Assembly: GCA_938030905.1 (NCBI GenBank)
Contig: CALHIW010000023.1
Location: 1-13,817 of the forward strand
Direction: 5' to 3'
DNA from: Candidatus Methanomethylicia archaeon
Lineage (GTDB): Archaea > Thermoproteota > Methanomethylicia > CALHIW01
DNA length: 13,817 nucleotides
Positions within the stretch are counted from its first letter, which is position 1; each line of letters starts with the position of its first letter. Positions 1 through 5,858 of this stretch are shown here, piece after piece. The notes beneath the pieces are model-generated. The model worked only from the letters and a program-made list of their open reading frames with translations, was not told where the DNA came from and ran no database searches. Position numbers and translations under genes: made by a program.

Positions 1-1
1 T

Positions 2-340
2 CGTAAACGTATTGATAAGCTTATTGAAGGTGGAATAATTCAACGATTTACTGTCATTCTTGATTATCATGAGCTTGGACGTGCAATTAAAGCATTTATA
101 GGTTTAAGAGTTCAGCCAGCAAAATTAAGGGATATTGTTGATCATTTATCGAAACATCCTGATGTACAGGTACTTTATAGAACTAGTGGTGATACTGATA
201 TATTGATGGAGGTAATATTTGAGAAAATGGATGAACTAAATGACTTTCTTGAAAATGAACTTAAGCTCGAAGGTATTCTTGGAACTATGGTGACTATAGT
301 TATAGGTCCATATAAACGGTGTCCCTGGACAGGTTTATAG
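2..340 (+). CDS. Lrp/AsnC-family transcriptional regulator, 5'-truncated by window edge
   Basis: The open frame from base 2 gives 112 residues ending in a TAG at 338-340; the start lies outside the window. The first residues (RKRIDKLIEGGIIQRFTVIL) match the end of the Lrp winged helix-turn-helix and its linker. The rest has the alternating strands and helices of the RAM/ligand-binding domain (GLRVQPAKLRDIVDHL, then RTSGDTDILMEV, where the G-D-x-D turn is typical). Family members are about 140-160 residues, so only the N-terminal recognition region is missing. Lrp-type proteins are cytosolic DNA-binding oligomers that sense amino acids or related metabolites; the ligand cannot be inferred here. 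The gene converges on the - strand gene that ends at 356, only 15 bases away. Family is secure, regulon unknown. Confidence 0.88.
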   Translation, partial: RKRIDKLIEGGIIQRFTVILDYHELGRAIKAFIGLRVQPAKLRDIVDHLSKHPDVQVLYRTSGDTDILMEVIFEKMDELNDFLENELKLEGILGTMVTIVIGPYKRCPWTGL

Positions 341-355
341 TAGATTGGCTTATAA

Positions 356-907
356 TTATACTCTAATCATTTTTCTCCTTTTTTTAACCCTTAGAATAAT
401 TATGTCTCCTGTTTTTGTTTTAAATACTTTAAATACCACATCAAACATCGACTCAAGATACTCCACAATATATACTAATGGAACTGCACAGAGCTCTATT
501 CTTACTTCATTATTTAAACGCCTAAAAAATCCCCATCCCATAGCTTTAAGTTCATTAAGTACAAGATCCCAATTTTCAGGATTTGATGGATCATAGTCTT
601 TAAAATCCGGATTCATTAACCTCTTCCTAATAGCAGCTAATCTAGCAATTCTTTTAAGATCTTTACTACTTAGCCTCTGCATGATATCGTTTAGCATTAA
701 AGTTTCGATTAAAATAATTCTATTACCATTCATCTTATATATTGCTGAATGCCATTCATGCATTGATAATGCTTTAAACATTTCAAGAGCAATATTTAAA
801 GCTTCACTCTTACTACTTATAAGCTTTTGCCCTACAAGAAATGAAAGGTAGTTATTAACATCCTCAGTAACTTCTGCTACAATTCTTTTAAGATTTTCCG
901 AGATCAT
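356..907 (-). CDS. Hypothetical protein with possible ribbon-helix-helix N-terminal region
   Basis: A 183-residue protein that I do not recognise. Residues about 16-48 (DVNNYLSFLVGQKLISSKSE followed by an amphipathic helix) resemble a ribbon-helix-helix DNA-binding unit: a short strand, then 'SKSEALNIAL'. Residues 60-100 form a charged helical stretch. Residues 121-175 hold GWGFFRRLNNEVRIEL, a hydrophobic helix and a strand pair ending in a basic tail (RVKKRRK). There is no signal peptide or clear membrane helix. The ATG at 905-907 is preceded by a TATA-like box at the expected distance. Codon use and composition resemble neighbouring genes, and the frame is intact although the next 2.9 kb is largely decayed. 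A DNA-binding regulator is possible but unproven. Confidence 0.7.
   Translation of the reverse strand: MISENLKRIVAEVTEDVNNYLSFLVGQKLISSKSEALNIALEMFKALSMHEWHSAIYKMNGNRIILIETLMLNDIMQRLSSKDLKRIARLAAIRKRLMNPDFKDYDPSNPENWDLVLNELKAMGWGFFRRLNNEVRIELCAVPLVYIVEYLESMFDVVFKVFKTKTGDIIILRVKKRRKMIRV
370..385 (+). terminator. Oligo-T terminator for the Lrp-like gene
   Basis: Two T runs (five T at 370-374, seven T at 379-385) begin 30 bases after the Lrp stop codon. Archaeal RNA polymerase terminates at oligo-T tracts without needing a hairpin, so this fits as the terminator. It lies inside the 3' end of the convergent - strand gene. Confidence 0.5.
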
Positions 908-946
908 TAATAATATTTAAAACTTAACTCTAATATACTCTATCTC

Positions 947-957
947 TATATTATAAA
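947..957 (-). promoter_or_regulatory. TATA box for the 356-907 gene
   Basis: On the - strand this reads TTTATAATATA. Its centre is about 26 bases before a predicted transcription start near 926, leaving a leader of roughly 19 bases before the ATG at 907. This is a sequence match only. Confidence 0.4.
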
Positions 958-1033
958 TTCTAGTATTTACTAGTATTTATAAGATTACTATTATGGTATT
1001 GAATGGCTTTAACAAATATATCGTTAAAGTATG

Positions 1034-1054
1034 TCAAGCTAAGACTTAGCTTGA
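1034..1054. repeat. Perfect 10-bp inverted repeat (palindrome), TCAAGCT half-site
   Basis: TCAAGCTAAG, one central A, then CTTAGCTTGA: a perfect palindrome with arms of 10. The outer seven bases of each arm recur in a second inverted repeat at 1151-1170. It lies inside the decayed frame at 993-1496. It could be an operator-like site or a mobile-element relic. Confidence 0.55.
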
Positions 1055-1150
1055 TAGAATTACCATTGTAGGATTCATAGATGCTCATTTTTTCTCCTCC
1101 AGTCTCCAGGCTTTACCACTAGCAGTAAAGGAGGGATATTGGAAGCCACA

Positions 1151-1170
1151 TCAAGCTTCATATAGCTTGA
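1151..1170. repeat. 7-bp inverted repeat sharing the TCAAGCT half-site
   Basis: TCAAGCT, six-base spacer TCATAT, AGCTTGA. The same heptamer arms occur 117 bases upstream (1034-1054) around a shorter centre. Two copies of one half-site pair within 140 bases is more than AT-rich background would be expected to give, but function is unknown. Confidence 0.45.
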
Positions 1171-1425
1171 ATCTCTTTAGATATATCTATTCAGCCTACC
1201 ATATAGCATCTTAATATTTTCTACAGAATATCTATATGTTCAGAAGCTATTAATCAACCCAAAATACCTATGTGCTTAACTCATTTAATCCTCTAAATAA
1301 GCTAGAGGAAGCATCCCTATTCGAAAGAGGATCAAGAACATTCATAAAAACTAAAAATCCATCACAAAATCTTATTAAAGAGTAAAGTAGTAGAATTAAA
1401 GAAGCCATTATCTATAAGAGCTGCA

Positions 1426-1520
1426 GTAGAATGAGTAAGAAAGGACTAGAACTTCCTATACATGAAATAAAAATACAAACTATTAATCAATCATAATGAT
1501 TATTCTATTCCTCATTCTAC
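1426..1520. repeat. Widely spaced 10-bp inverted repeat near the 3' end of the decayed frame
   Basis: GTAGAATGAG at 1426-1435 is complementary to CTCATTCTAC at 1511-1520, with 75 bases between. A second overlapping pairing exists (GTAGTAGAAT 1388-1397 with ATTCTACTAC 1514-1523). This could be terminal repeats of a small element or chance; no target duplication was found. Confidence 0.25.
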
Positions 1521-1559
1521 TACTGTTTAAAATATTGTAAATAATAGTGTTAAAAATGG

Positions 1560-1838
1560 TTAGGCTCTACTTACAATAACTTTATCACCTATTCTAAAAT
1601 TACCATCTTCCAACCTATCTTTAGCAAGTCTAATAATTCCTTGCCCCTCATCCTCAGGAGGAAGCTCAGCTACAGTTGCTATAGTATAGGTTCCTCTAAT
1701 AGACCAGAAGCTAGCAGTAATCTCAATTTTATCTCCAGGTTTTACTCCTAAATATTCCATTGTTTTCTTATCCAATCTGGCTATACCCTTATCGCCTTCA
1801 AATGGAGCCTTAATAACAAGTTTTGCTCTGTAAGACAT
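1560..1838 (-). CDS. Stand-alone double-psi beta-barrel protein, CDC48/VAT N-domain-like
   Basis: A 92-residue protein consisting only of the barrel that opens CDC48/VAT AAA+ ATPases. Residues 18-41 (GIARLDKKTMEYLGVKPGDK, then IEIT) and 62-92 (EDEGQGIIRLAKDRLE, then GDKVIVSRA) form the two similar halves of the fold, each with the alpha-turn and G-D box (KPGD, RIGD). In full-length CDC48 proteins a second N subdomain and two ATPase rings follow; here the frame stops. The barrel binds substrates or adaptors in VAT, so an adaptor role or competition with CDC48 is possible, but the function is inferred. An in-frame ATG at 1886 would add 16 residues. I prefer 1838 because GGTGAT lies just upstream of it and the TATA box (1868-1880) falls inside the longer version. 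Confidence 0.82.
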   Translation of the reverse strand: MSYRAKLVIKAPFEGDKGIARLDKKTMEYLGVKPGDKIEITASFWSIRGTYTIATVAELPPEDEGQGIIRLAKDRLEDGNFRIGDKVIVSRA

Positions 1839-1867
1839 GGTATCACCCATAAATAGCTGCAGCACCT

Positions 1868-1880
1868 GCTTATATTTTTG
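1868..1880 (-). promoter_or_regulatory. TATA box for the VAT-N-like gene, with GGTGAT ribosome site downstream
   Basis: The - strand reads CAAAAATATAAGC, predicting a transcript start near 1848 and a leader of about 10 bases. That leader carries GGTGAT, complementary to the archaeal 16S 3' end, three bases before the ATG at 1838. This decides the start codon against the longer frame. Confidence 0.5.
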
Positions 1881-1892
1881 ACGCATTTAATG

Positions 1893-2570
1893 AAGGATAT
1901 CGTTAAGATAAGGTTTTGGCTTCGAGGAATATTTTCCTTTGATGGTTTGTTGTAGGTACTTTGATCTTCTCCTCAAAACCATTAGGAAATCTAGAATATT
2001 CAAGCATATAGGTTTCCGCTCAGTCGTAAGGTTATGAATGCATCAATGGCTGGTTTGAGTATTGGAGGCGTGAAAGTTACATCAGGTCCGACTCCAGTCA
2101 TGTATTGCTATTATTGAGCTTAGAAACCGGGTTTTCATCATCCTATATCTAGATAAGGATTGTTGATGAAACTAAGCATGGAAGACTAACATCTATTTGT
2201 TTGATAGTCATAGGTGTAGATTTAGAGAATAGACATAGATATGAGCTAGCAATGTTTAATAATGAATGTGGAGTATTTGTTGGAAAGATTTTGGAGTTAT
2301 GCTGAAGGAGCTGTTAATCCTGGTTGATAAGGATCCATAGTATATAACATCTAGGGGCTTATAGCTAGAGTAAGTGCATATCGCGCATAGGTTAGGAAAC
2401 CATATGGAAGATGGTTTGGAGCGCTAGGAGAATAACAGTTCTACAACAATTTTCCAGCAAGCATAAGATACGTAAATTCATCCTAGAAACATTTACATAC
2501 TAGTACAACAACTTAGAAGCCTGCTAAACCCTAAAGACCACCACATAAACCCTATCCTAACAGCATCTTT
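1893..2570 (+). mobile_element. Decayed IS6-like insertion sequence
   Basis: The ends 1893-1915 and 2548-2570 form an imperfect inverted repeat: 17 of 23 positions match, and all six differences are transitions. The enclosed 678 bases suit an IS6-type element (usually about 0.7-0.8 kb). Inside are shattered DDE transposase pieces on the + strand (see the pseudogene entry). A direct repeat TGAAGGATAT occurs at 1891-1900 and 2572-2581, but it overlaps the left end, so it is not a clean target duplication and the exact ends are uncertain. The left end lies only about 13 bases beyond the TATA box of the VAT-N-like gene. Confidence 0.45.
2041..2540 (+). pseudogene. IS6-like DDE transposase, multiply frameshifted
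   Basis: Fragments in different + strand frames line up with an IS6/IS240-type DDE domain. From 2159: IVDETKHGRLTSICLIVIGV, where the D at 2165-2167 sits in the usual 'VDETK' context. From 2299: MLKELLILVDKDP, then TAG where families have W, then Y (second acidic motif). Around 2395-2430: GNHMEDGLERWFGAL across a frame change, resembling the third-motif region. From about 2441: FYNNFPA, then KHKIRKFILETFTY, stop, YNNLEAC. At least two frame changes and several stops make it non-functional. The family assignment rests on remembered motif patterns, not on an alignment. Confidence 0.5.
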
Positions 2571-2605
2571 GTGAAGGATATGATAATCTAAGATGTAGAA
2601 TTTGG

Positions 2606-2631
2606 TATACTAAGTTACAATGTTTAGTATA
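2606..2631. repeat. 8-bp inverted repeat between the two IS remnants
   Basis: TATACTAA, ten-base loop, TTAGTATA. The 2582-2795 stretch between the two elements has no supportable gene. AT-rich composition makes this repeat weak evidence of anything. Confidence 0.3.
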
Positions 2632-2756
2632 TTTTGTGAGCTTAAACTTTGTTAACCATTATAAATTTAAAACTTTAATTCTATGATTAAAGCCTCATTA
2701 CTTATCAATCCTCTAAAATTACCTTATATTTATGTAGATTACATGAATGTTTATGA

Positions 2757-2776
2757 AATCTAGTAAAGACTAGATT
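2757..2776 (-). terminator. 8-bp hairpin, possible original 3' end of the GNAT transcript
   Basis: AATCTAGT, loop AAAG, ACTAGATT: a perfect stem. If the IS (2804-3779) and one target copy are removed, this hairpin falls about 26 bases after the GNAT stop codon on the - strand. It may have been a 3' processing or stability hairpin that the insertion moved almost 1 kb away. A role in termination is inferred. Confidence 0.3.
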
Positions 2777-2795
2777 AGAGATTTAAACATCTTAG

Positions 2796-2803
2796 GATTC
2801 TTT
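2796..2803. repeat. Target site duplication, left copy (GATTCTTT)
   Basis: GATTCTTT directly abuts the left inverted repeat of the IS and is repeated exactly at 3780-3787 directly after the right inverted repeat. A perfect 8-bp duplication shows that this is a complete, transposed unit. Confidence 0.88.
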
Positions 2804-3779
2804 GGTTTTGGCGTAAAATTTTGGAAAGGCTTATTTTTGTGGGTTGTGGTTGTTTTGGATATGGGGAGGTGTAGGGAACATTTTAATTGGGCTTTATATG
2901 GGAATCTTTATAGAATTGGGGAGATGAGGCTTTTCGATTGTTGAAGTGGGCTGTGGACTCGCTTCCACCGCCTTGAGACTGTGGGTGGAAGGGGATTGGA
3001 CGTAAGCCTTATGATGTTAGGCCTTAACTGTGCTTACAGTTCAGCAGGAGGTTGAGGGTAAGTCTGAAAGGACCTACATTGCTGACCTTGAAAGGGGCAA
3101 GGAGCGCCTGCAAATGTTGGGTTTGAAGAATACTCCCCACAGGACAGCTCTACATCGGATAAGGAAGAGGTTTTCTGAAGAGTATATGGAGAAGCTGAAT
3201 CGGAGGATTCTTGAAAGGCTTAAGCCTGCTAGGAAGGTTGGTGCAGATGTTACGGGAATACACATACAAAGCGGGATTACGCATGGTCTTCAGCCAGCTA
3301 AATGGTAGAAGGAAATATACTAAGATCCACAGCATATTCAACCTTGAAACAGGAACAGTTAAGGCTTTCAAGGCAACAGTGGAGCTGAACACGAATGTAA
3401 ATGCTTGCCAGGTCTCCTAACATGTTTGGATGATATCGAATGCGTCGTGGCTAATCCAGCGCCCCCCCGAAGAAACTGCTAGTTAGTGGCCGAAGAGGGA
3501 GGAACACCATACATAAAACCCAAAAAGAACAGCCTAATGAAGGCTAAAGGCTGCCATGGAAAAACATGATAACCCTACAGGAGACATCCAAAAACATTCA
3601 ACCGTCTCCACATGCTAAACCAATGTATAGAAGCAGGATGGCATTCACTAAAAAGCATTGTAGGCAATTTAATCAGAAATAAAACAATAAAAACCATAAA
3701 AACGGAAATATGGGCAAAAATCGTCTACTACAACCCCATATAGACAATCAGAGGAAGCTACAAATTTTGAGCCAAAACC
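2804..3779 (+). mobile_element. 976-bp IS5-like insertion sequence with intact ends and dead transposase
   Basis: The left end GGTTTTGGCGTAAAATTT (2804-2821) and the right end AAATTTTGAGCCAAAACC (3762-3779) form terminal inverted repeats matching at 16 of 18 positions, flanked by identical 8-bp target duplications. The single transposase frame inside is broken (see next entry). The length, end structure and transposase motifs fit an IS5-type DDE element; 8-bp duplications are known in the ISH1 branch of that family. The ends may still be usable by a transposase acting in trans. The element sits 7 bases from the stop codon of the GNAT gene. Confidence 0.85.
2861..3743 (+). pseudogene. IS5-like DDE transposase, interrupted by stops and frameshifts
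   Basis: Pieces read in order on the + strand. From ATG 2861: REHFNWALYGNLYRIGEMRL, ending at TGA 2942. In the next frame: RLLKWAVDSLPPP, stop at 2974, WKGIGRKPYDVR. From 3021: an intact stretch with VEGKSERTYIADLERGKERL, a helix-turn-helix-like TALHRIRKRFSEEY, and KPARKVGADVTG (first acidic motif). After a frame change near 3260: YTYKAGLRMVFSQLNGRRKY, then TKIHSIFNLETGTVKAFKAT. From 3393: CLPGLLTCLDDIECVVANP (second acidic region), then GGTPYIKPKKNS. Finally WHSLKSIVGNLIRNKTIKTI and a tail ending at TAG 3741. The full product would have been about 290 residues. At least three frame changes and several stops make it non-functional. Confidence 0.75.
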
Positions 3780-3787
3780 GATTCTTT
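3780..3787. repeat. Target site duplication, right copy (GATTCTTT)
   Basis: An exact copy of 2796-2803, immediately outside the right inverted repeat and six bases before the GNAT stop codon at 3794-3796. Confidence 0.88.
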
Positions 3788-3793
3788 ATATTA

Positions 3794-4375
3794 TCATTTC
3801 TCCCCAGAGGCTTTTTTAACTAGTTTTAGTAGTGCATGATATCTTTCATCATATATTCTTTTCATCTCTCTAATAAGCATCTCATAAACATCTATAAGTC
3901 TATCTATATGTTTAATCCATTTCTCAAGTTTTTCAGGGTTTTCGGGAATTCTAACCATAAACTCTTTATTATTAGATAAATATTTGAAGCCAAATCCTTT
4001 ATAGAATTCTTCAAGTGCTTTTTCATAACCTGCTTCGGGGTAGGGTGTTAAGACAAATATTGCTTCAGCCTCTTTAAGTATTCTATCAAGTAAGCTATAT
4101 CCTATACCTTTACCCCTATAAGGTTTAGCTACCTCCATAGCCTCAATAGCCTTACCTTCAGGTAAAGCTGGCCAGTCAGCTATAATTACGAATCCTATAA
4201 TTTCCCCATTTTTAACAGCAATCCAAACTTCAGCCCCCTCATTTAACCTCTCTATCAAAATTTCTTTAAGCTCATTTTTCCCCTTATCTCCAGGTGATAG
4301 CACCCATCTTGTAAATCCATCTGCAATTCTTAATTTTTCCAGCTCTTTCTGATCGGTTTTTTTAATTGTAATCAT
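3794..4375 (-). CDS. GNAT-family N-acetyltransferase
   Basis: A 193-residue protein. Residues 1-142 form a GNAT fold: the central strand WIAVKNGEIIGFVIIADWPA (51-70), then motif A AMEVAKPYRGKGIGYSLLDR (79-98), whose RGKGIG loop binds the acetyl-CoA pyrophosphate. The GYEKALEEFYKGFGFKYL stretch (116-133) is the usual motif B region. Residues 145-193 add a helical, charged tail not typical of minimal GNATs. The acceptor substrate (protein N-terminus, amine or small molecule) cannot be told from sequence. The ATG at 4375 follows the upstream gene's TAG by one base, so the two are almost certainly cotranscribed and probably translationally coupled. An IS inserted just past the stop codon leaves the frame intact. 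Confidence 0.85.
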   Translation of the reverse strand: MITIKKTDQKELEKLRIADGFTRWVLSPGDKGKNELKEILIERLNEGAEVWIAVKNGEIIGFVIIADWPALPEGKAIEAMEVAKPYRGKGIGYSLLDRILKEAEAIFVLTPYPEAGYEKALEEFYKGFGFKYLSNNKEFMVRIPENPEKLEKWIKHIDRLIDVYEMLIREMKRIYDERYHALLKLVKKASGEK

Positions 4376-4376
4376 A

Positions 4377-5366
4377 CTATATTAGATCCTCTAATCTAAG
4401 TCCTGCAAGTGGCCAGCCATAGTTTTCTCTAGCTATTAGGAGAGATCCTTGTGGCGGTATAGCCCCCTTCTCAGTTATTATATAGTCTATGTTTTCTGGT
4501 GGTATTACATCATATAATGGGTTTAAAACCCTTATTCCTAATCTTTTACTCTCTTCCTCTGAGAAGACAAGTGAAGCATCCCCCTCCCTATTACTTAGTT
4601 CTTCAAGAATTGTAGAGTCTGCTGTGAATTTATGAGTGCTTGCTGCTATGTAGACTTTAACACCGTTTTCATGAGCTATATGAGCTATAGGTGCAGAACC
4701 GATTTTACTTAATGCTTCACCTCCAGGTGATATTGCAATAGCTCCCAGAAACACCTTTGAGACTTTATTCATCACCTTATAGTGTGCTGAATCAATGATT
4801 AATGTTACCGGTATGTTAAGGTCTGCTAGCGCCATTGCAAGTACTCTACCGTAAAATTCAGGTCTGGTTTCCACCACTATAGTTTCAAATTTCCTACCTA
4901 ATTGGTAGGCTCTTGCAAGTATTGAAAGTACCGTAGTGCTGCTTTCATGTGTTAGTATAACATCCCCCTCTAAAACATATCTTGAGCCTAATTCTCCTAT
5001 CTTATCTATTGATGACTTTAATGCCTTTAGGAAGTTATTTACGGTTGATGATACTAACTTCTTCAATTCATTAACACTTAAACCATTTTCAACTCCAGTT
5101 TTAACCTCATACATAAGAGATCTAAAACCATTTAGTAGTAAAACCGGAGCATATGTACGTACGCAGGTACTATTCTTTAAAACTTCTGTAAAACTGTTTG
5201 AAAGCTCCATTAGAAAATCTTCAGGAGTCTTTGCTGTAGAGATCATTAAGGCATCAGCTATAGTATTTAAACAGGTAATAGCTACTTGAGTTGCACCAAC
5301 AATTATCTTACCATCAATATTTACTAAAGCTTTTCTAATTACATCACTAGGAGTCATAATAAACAC
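4377..5366 (-). CDS. aIF2B-like protein (eIF2B alpha/beta/delta - sugar-phosphate isomerase superfamily)
   Basis: A 329-residue protein with the superfamily's helical N-terminal half (1-130) and Rossmann-like C-terminal half. Visible signatures: EGDVILTHESSTTVLSIL (133-150), VVETRPEFYGRVLAMALAD (164-182), IPVTLIIDSA (185-194), LGAIAISPGGEALSKIG (207-223) and NPLYDVIPPENIDYIITEKG (282-301). The relatives are eIF2B regulatory subunits, ribose-1,5-bisphosphate isomerase of the archaeal AMP pathway, and methylthioribose-1-phosphate isomerase. Both isomerases place a catalytic Cys right after 'TH'; here residue 141 is Glu (THESS), although the Asp of 'IIDSA' is kept. That favours a non-isomerase, aIF2B-type role, but function remains open. 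The start is GTG at 5366; an ATG at 5356 is a close alternative. It is the first gene of an operon with the GNAT gene. Confidence 0.82.
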   Translation of the reverse strand: MFIMTPSDVIRKALVNIDGKIIVGATQVAITCLNTIADALMISTAKTPEDFLMELSNSFTEVLKNSTCVRTYAPVLLLNGFRSLMYEVKTGVENGLSVNELKKLVSSTVNNFLKALKSSIDKIGELGSRYVLEGDVILTHESSTTVLSILARAYQLGRKFETIVVETRPEFYGRVLAMALADLNIPVTLIIDSAHYKVMNKVSKVFLGAIAISPGGEALSKIGSAPIAHIAHENGVKVYIAASTHKFTADSTILEELSNREGDASLVFSEEESKRLGIRVLNPLYDVIPPENIDYIITEKGAIPPQGSLLIARENYGWPLAGLRLEDLI

Positions 5367-5388
5367 TGTTTAATGTAATATTATAGCT

Positions 5389-5400
5389 CTAAAATAAATT
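5389..5400 (-). promoter_or_regulatory. TATA box for the aIF2B-like/GNAT operon
   Basis: The - strand reads AATTTATTTTAG, centred about 25 bases before 5370. This predicts a transcript starting within a few bases of the GTG at 5366 or about 14 bases before the ATG at 5356. No clear Shine-Dalgarno site is present. Confidence 0.35.
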
Positions 5401-5525
5401 CTTTACTATAGACTTGAAACATGACTTAGATTTCAATTTCATGTAGGCTCTACTTTAATTCTAAGATTAAATCAATAACTAGAGATTTAATTATAGTAGT
5501 CCATGTTGCAGAATGATTCTTTAGG

Positions 5526-5549
5526 ATTCTTATCAATTAGAATAAGAAT
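5526..5549. repeat. 8-bp inverted repeat in intergenic DNA
   Basis: ATTCTTAT, eight-base loop, ATAAGAAT. It lies in the 5401-5690 part of the gap, where no gene can be supported. Low complexity, possibly chance. Confidence 0.25.
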
Positions 5550-5689
5550 TCCTCATCAATTTTATCTATTACTGCTTTAAAATCTAATCCCACCCAAATG
5601 TAGTATTTTCTCAAGGCCTCAATGGTTTGTTCTTGCTTTTAGTAAATAATATTTTATGATGAGCCCTGCACAGAAACTTATAGCTCCGG

Positions 5690-5858
5690 GGTGAATGGGT
5701 AGGGTTTAAATGGGAATTGCTGTGTTGGATATGGATTTGTAATGTATACATAATATAGCTGTAGGGCTACGAAGTGTGAATTCCTGGACTAATAGATGAG
5801 GCTGAGGGCATCTAGCTAAACAGTGGAGGTTCCTAGCTTCAGCCGTGGGGAGGTTTAT
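5690..5858 (+). mobile_element. Probable IS200/IS605-type remnant: TnpB 3' end / omegaRNA scaffold
   Basis: The stretch TGTGTTGGATATGG (from about 5720) followed by CATAATATAGCTGTAGG (5751 on) resembles a decayed 'C-x-x-C-G-Y ... AINIA' end of TnpB. The next 90 bases (GTGAATTCCTGGACTAAT, then GATGAGGCTGAGG, then AGTGGAGGTTCCTAGCTTCA, then GCCGTGGGGAGG) look like the conserved right end of archaeal tnpB elements, which doubles as guide-RNA scaffold. It can fold: GGCTGA 5800-5805 pairs TCAGCC 5839-5844, and AGCTA 5814-5818 pairs TAGCT 5834-5838, continuous on the 3' side. The assignment rests on remembered resemblance and no intact reading frame remains. It overlaps the 3' end of the DHH gene. 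Confidence 0.45.

Larger units (their letters stand above)
993..1496 (+). pseudogene. Decayed coding frame of unknown family, broken only by stop codons
   Basis: One + strand frame runs from an ATG at 993 to a TAA at 1494-1496, about 167 codons, with four internal stops (TAG 1047, TAA 1212, TAA 1251, TAA 1383) and no frame change. In DNA this AT-rich a random frame of this length should hold roughly ten or more stops. The translation between stops looks protein-like, for example residues around VKEGYWKPHQASYSLNLFRY (from 1125), ASLFERGSRTFIKTKNPSQN (from 1311) and KKGLELPIHEIKIQ (near the end). A TATA-like box (974-983) precedes it. I do not recognise the family. It could be a dead host or mobile-element gene. 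The possibility that the long frame is chance cannot be excluded without a search. Confidence 0.4.

Noticed and set aside
1840..1886. N-terminal extension of the VAT-N-like protein from the ATG at 1886
   Set aside because: The TATA box lies inside it and a GGTGAT ribosome site precedes the internal ATG at 1838, where domain homology begins.
3030..3308. A 92-codon + strand frame as an independent gene
   Set aside because: It is an internal surviving piece of the broken IS5-like transposase, with continuing homology in other frames on both sides.
4377..5366. Ribose-1,5-bisphosphate isomerase
   Set aside because: The Cys expected after 'TH' is Glu141, so the catalytic claim is not supported; kept as aIF2B-like.
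5656..5662. ATGATGA as box C of a C/D guide RNA
   Set aside because: No box D (CTGA) at a suitable distance and no internal C'/D' pair; better explained as chance near the TnpB-like relic.
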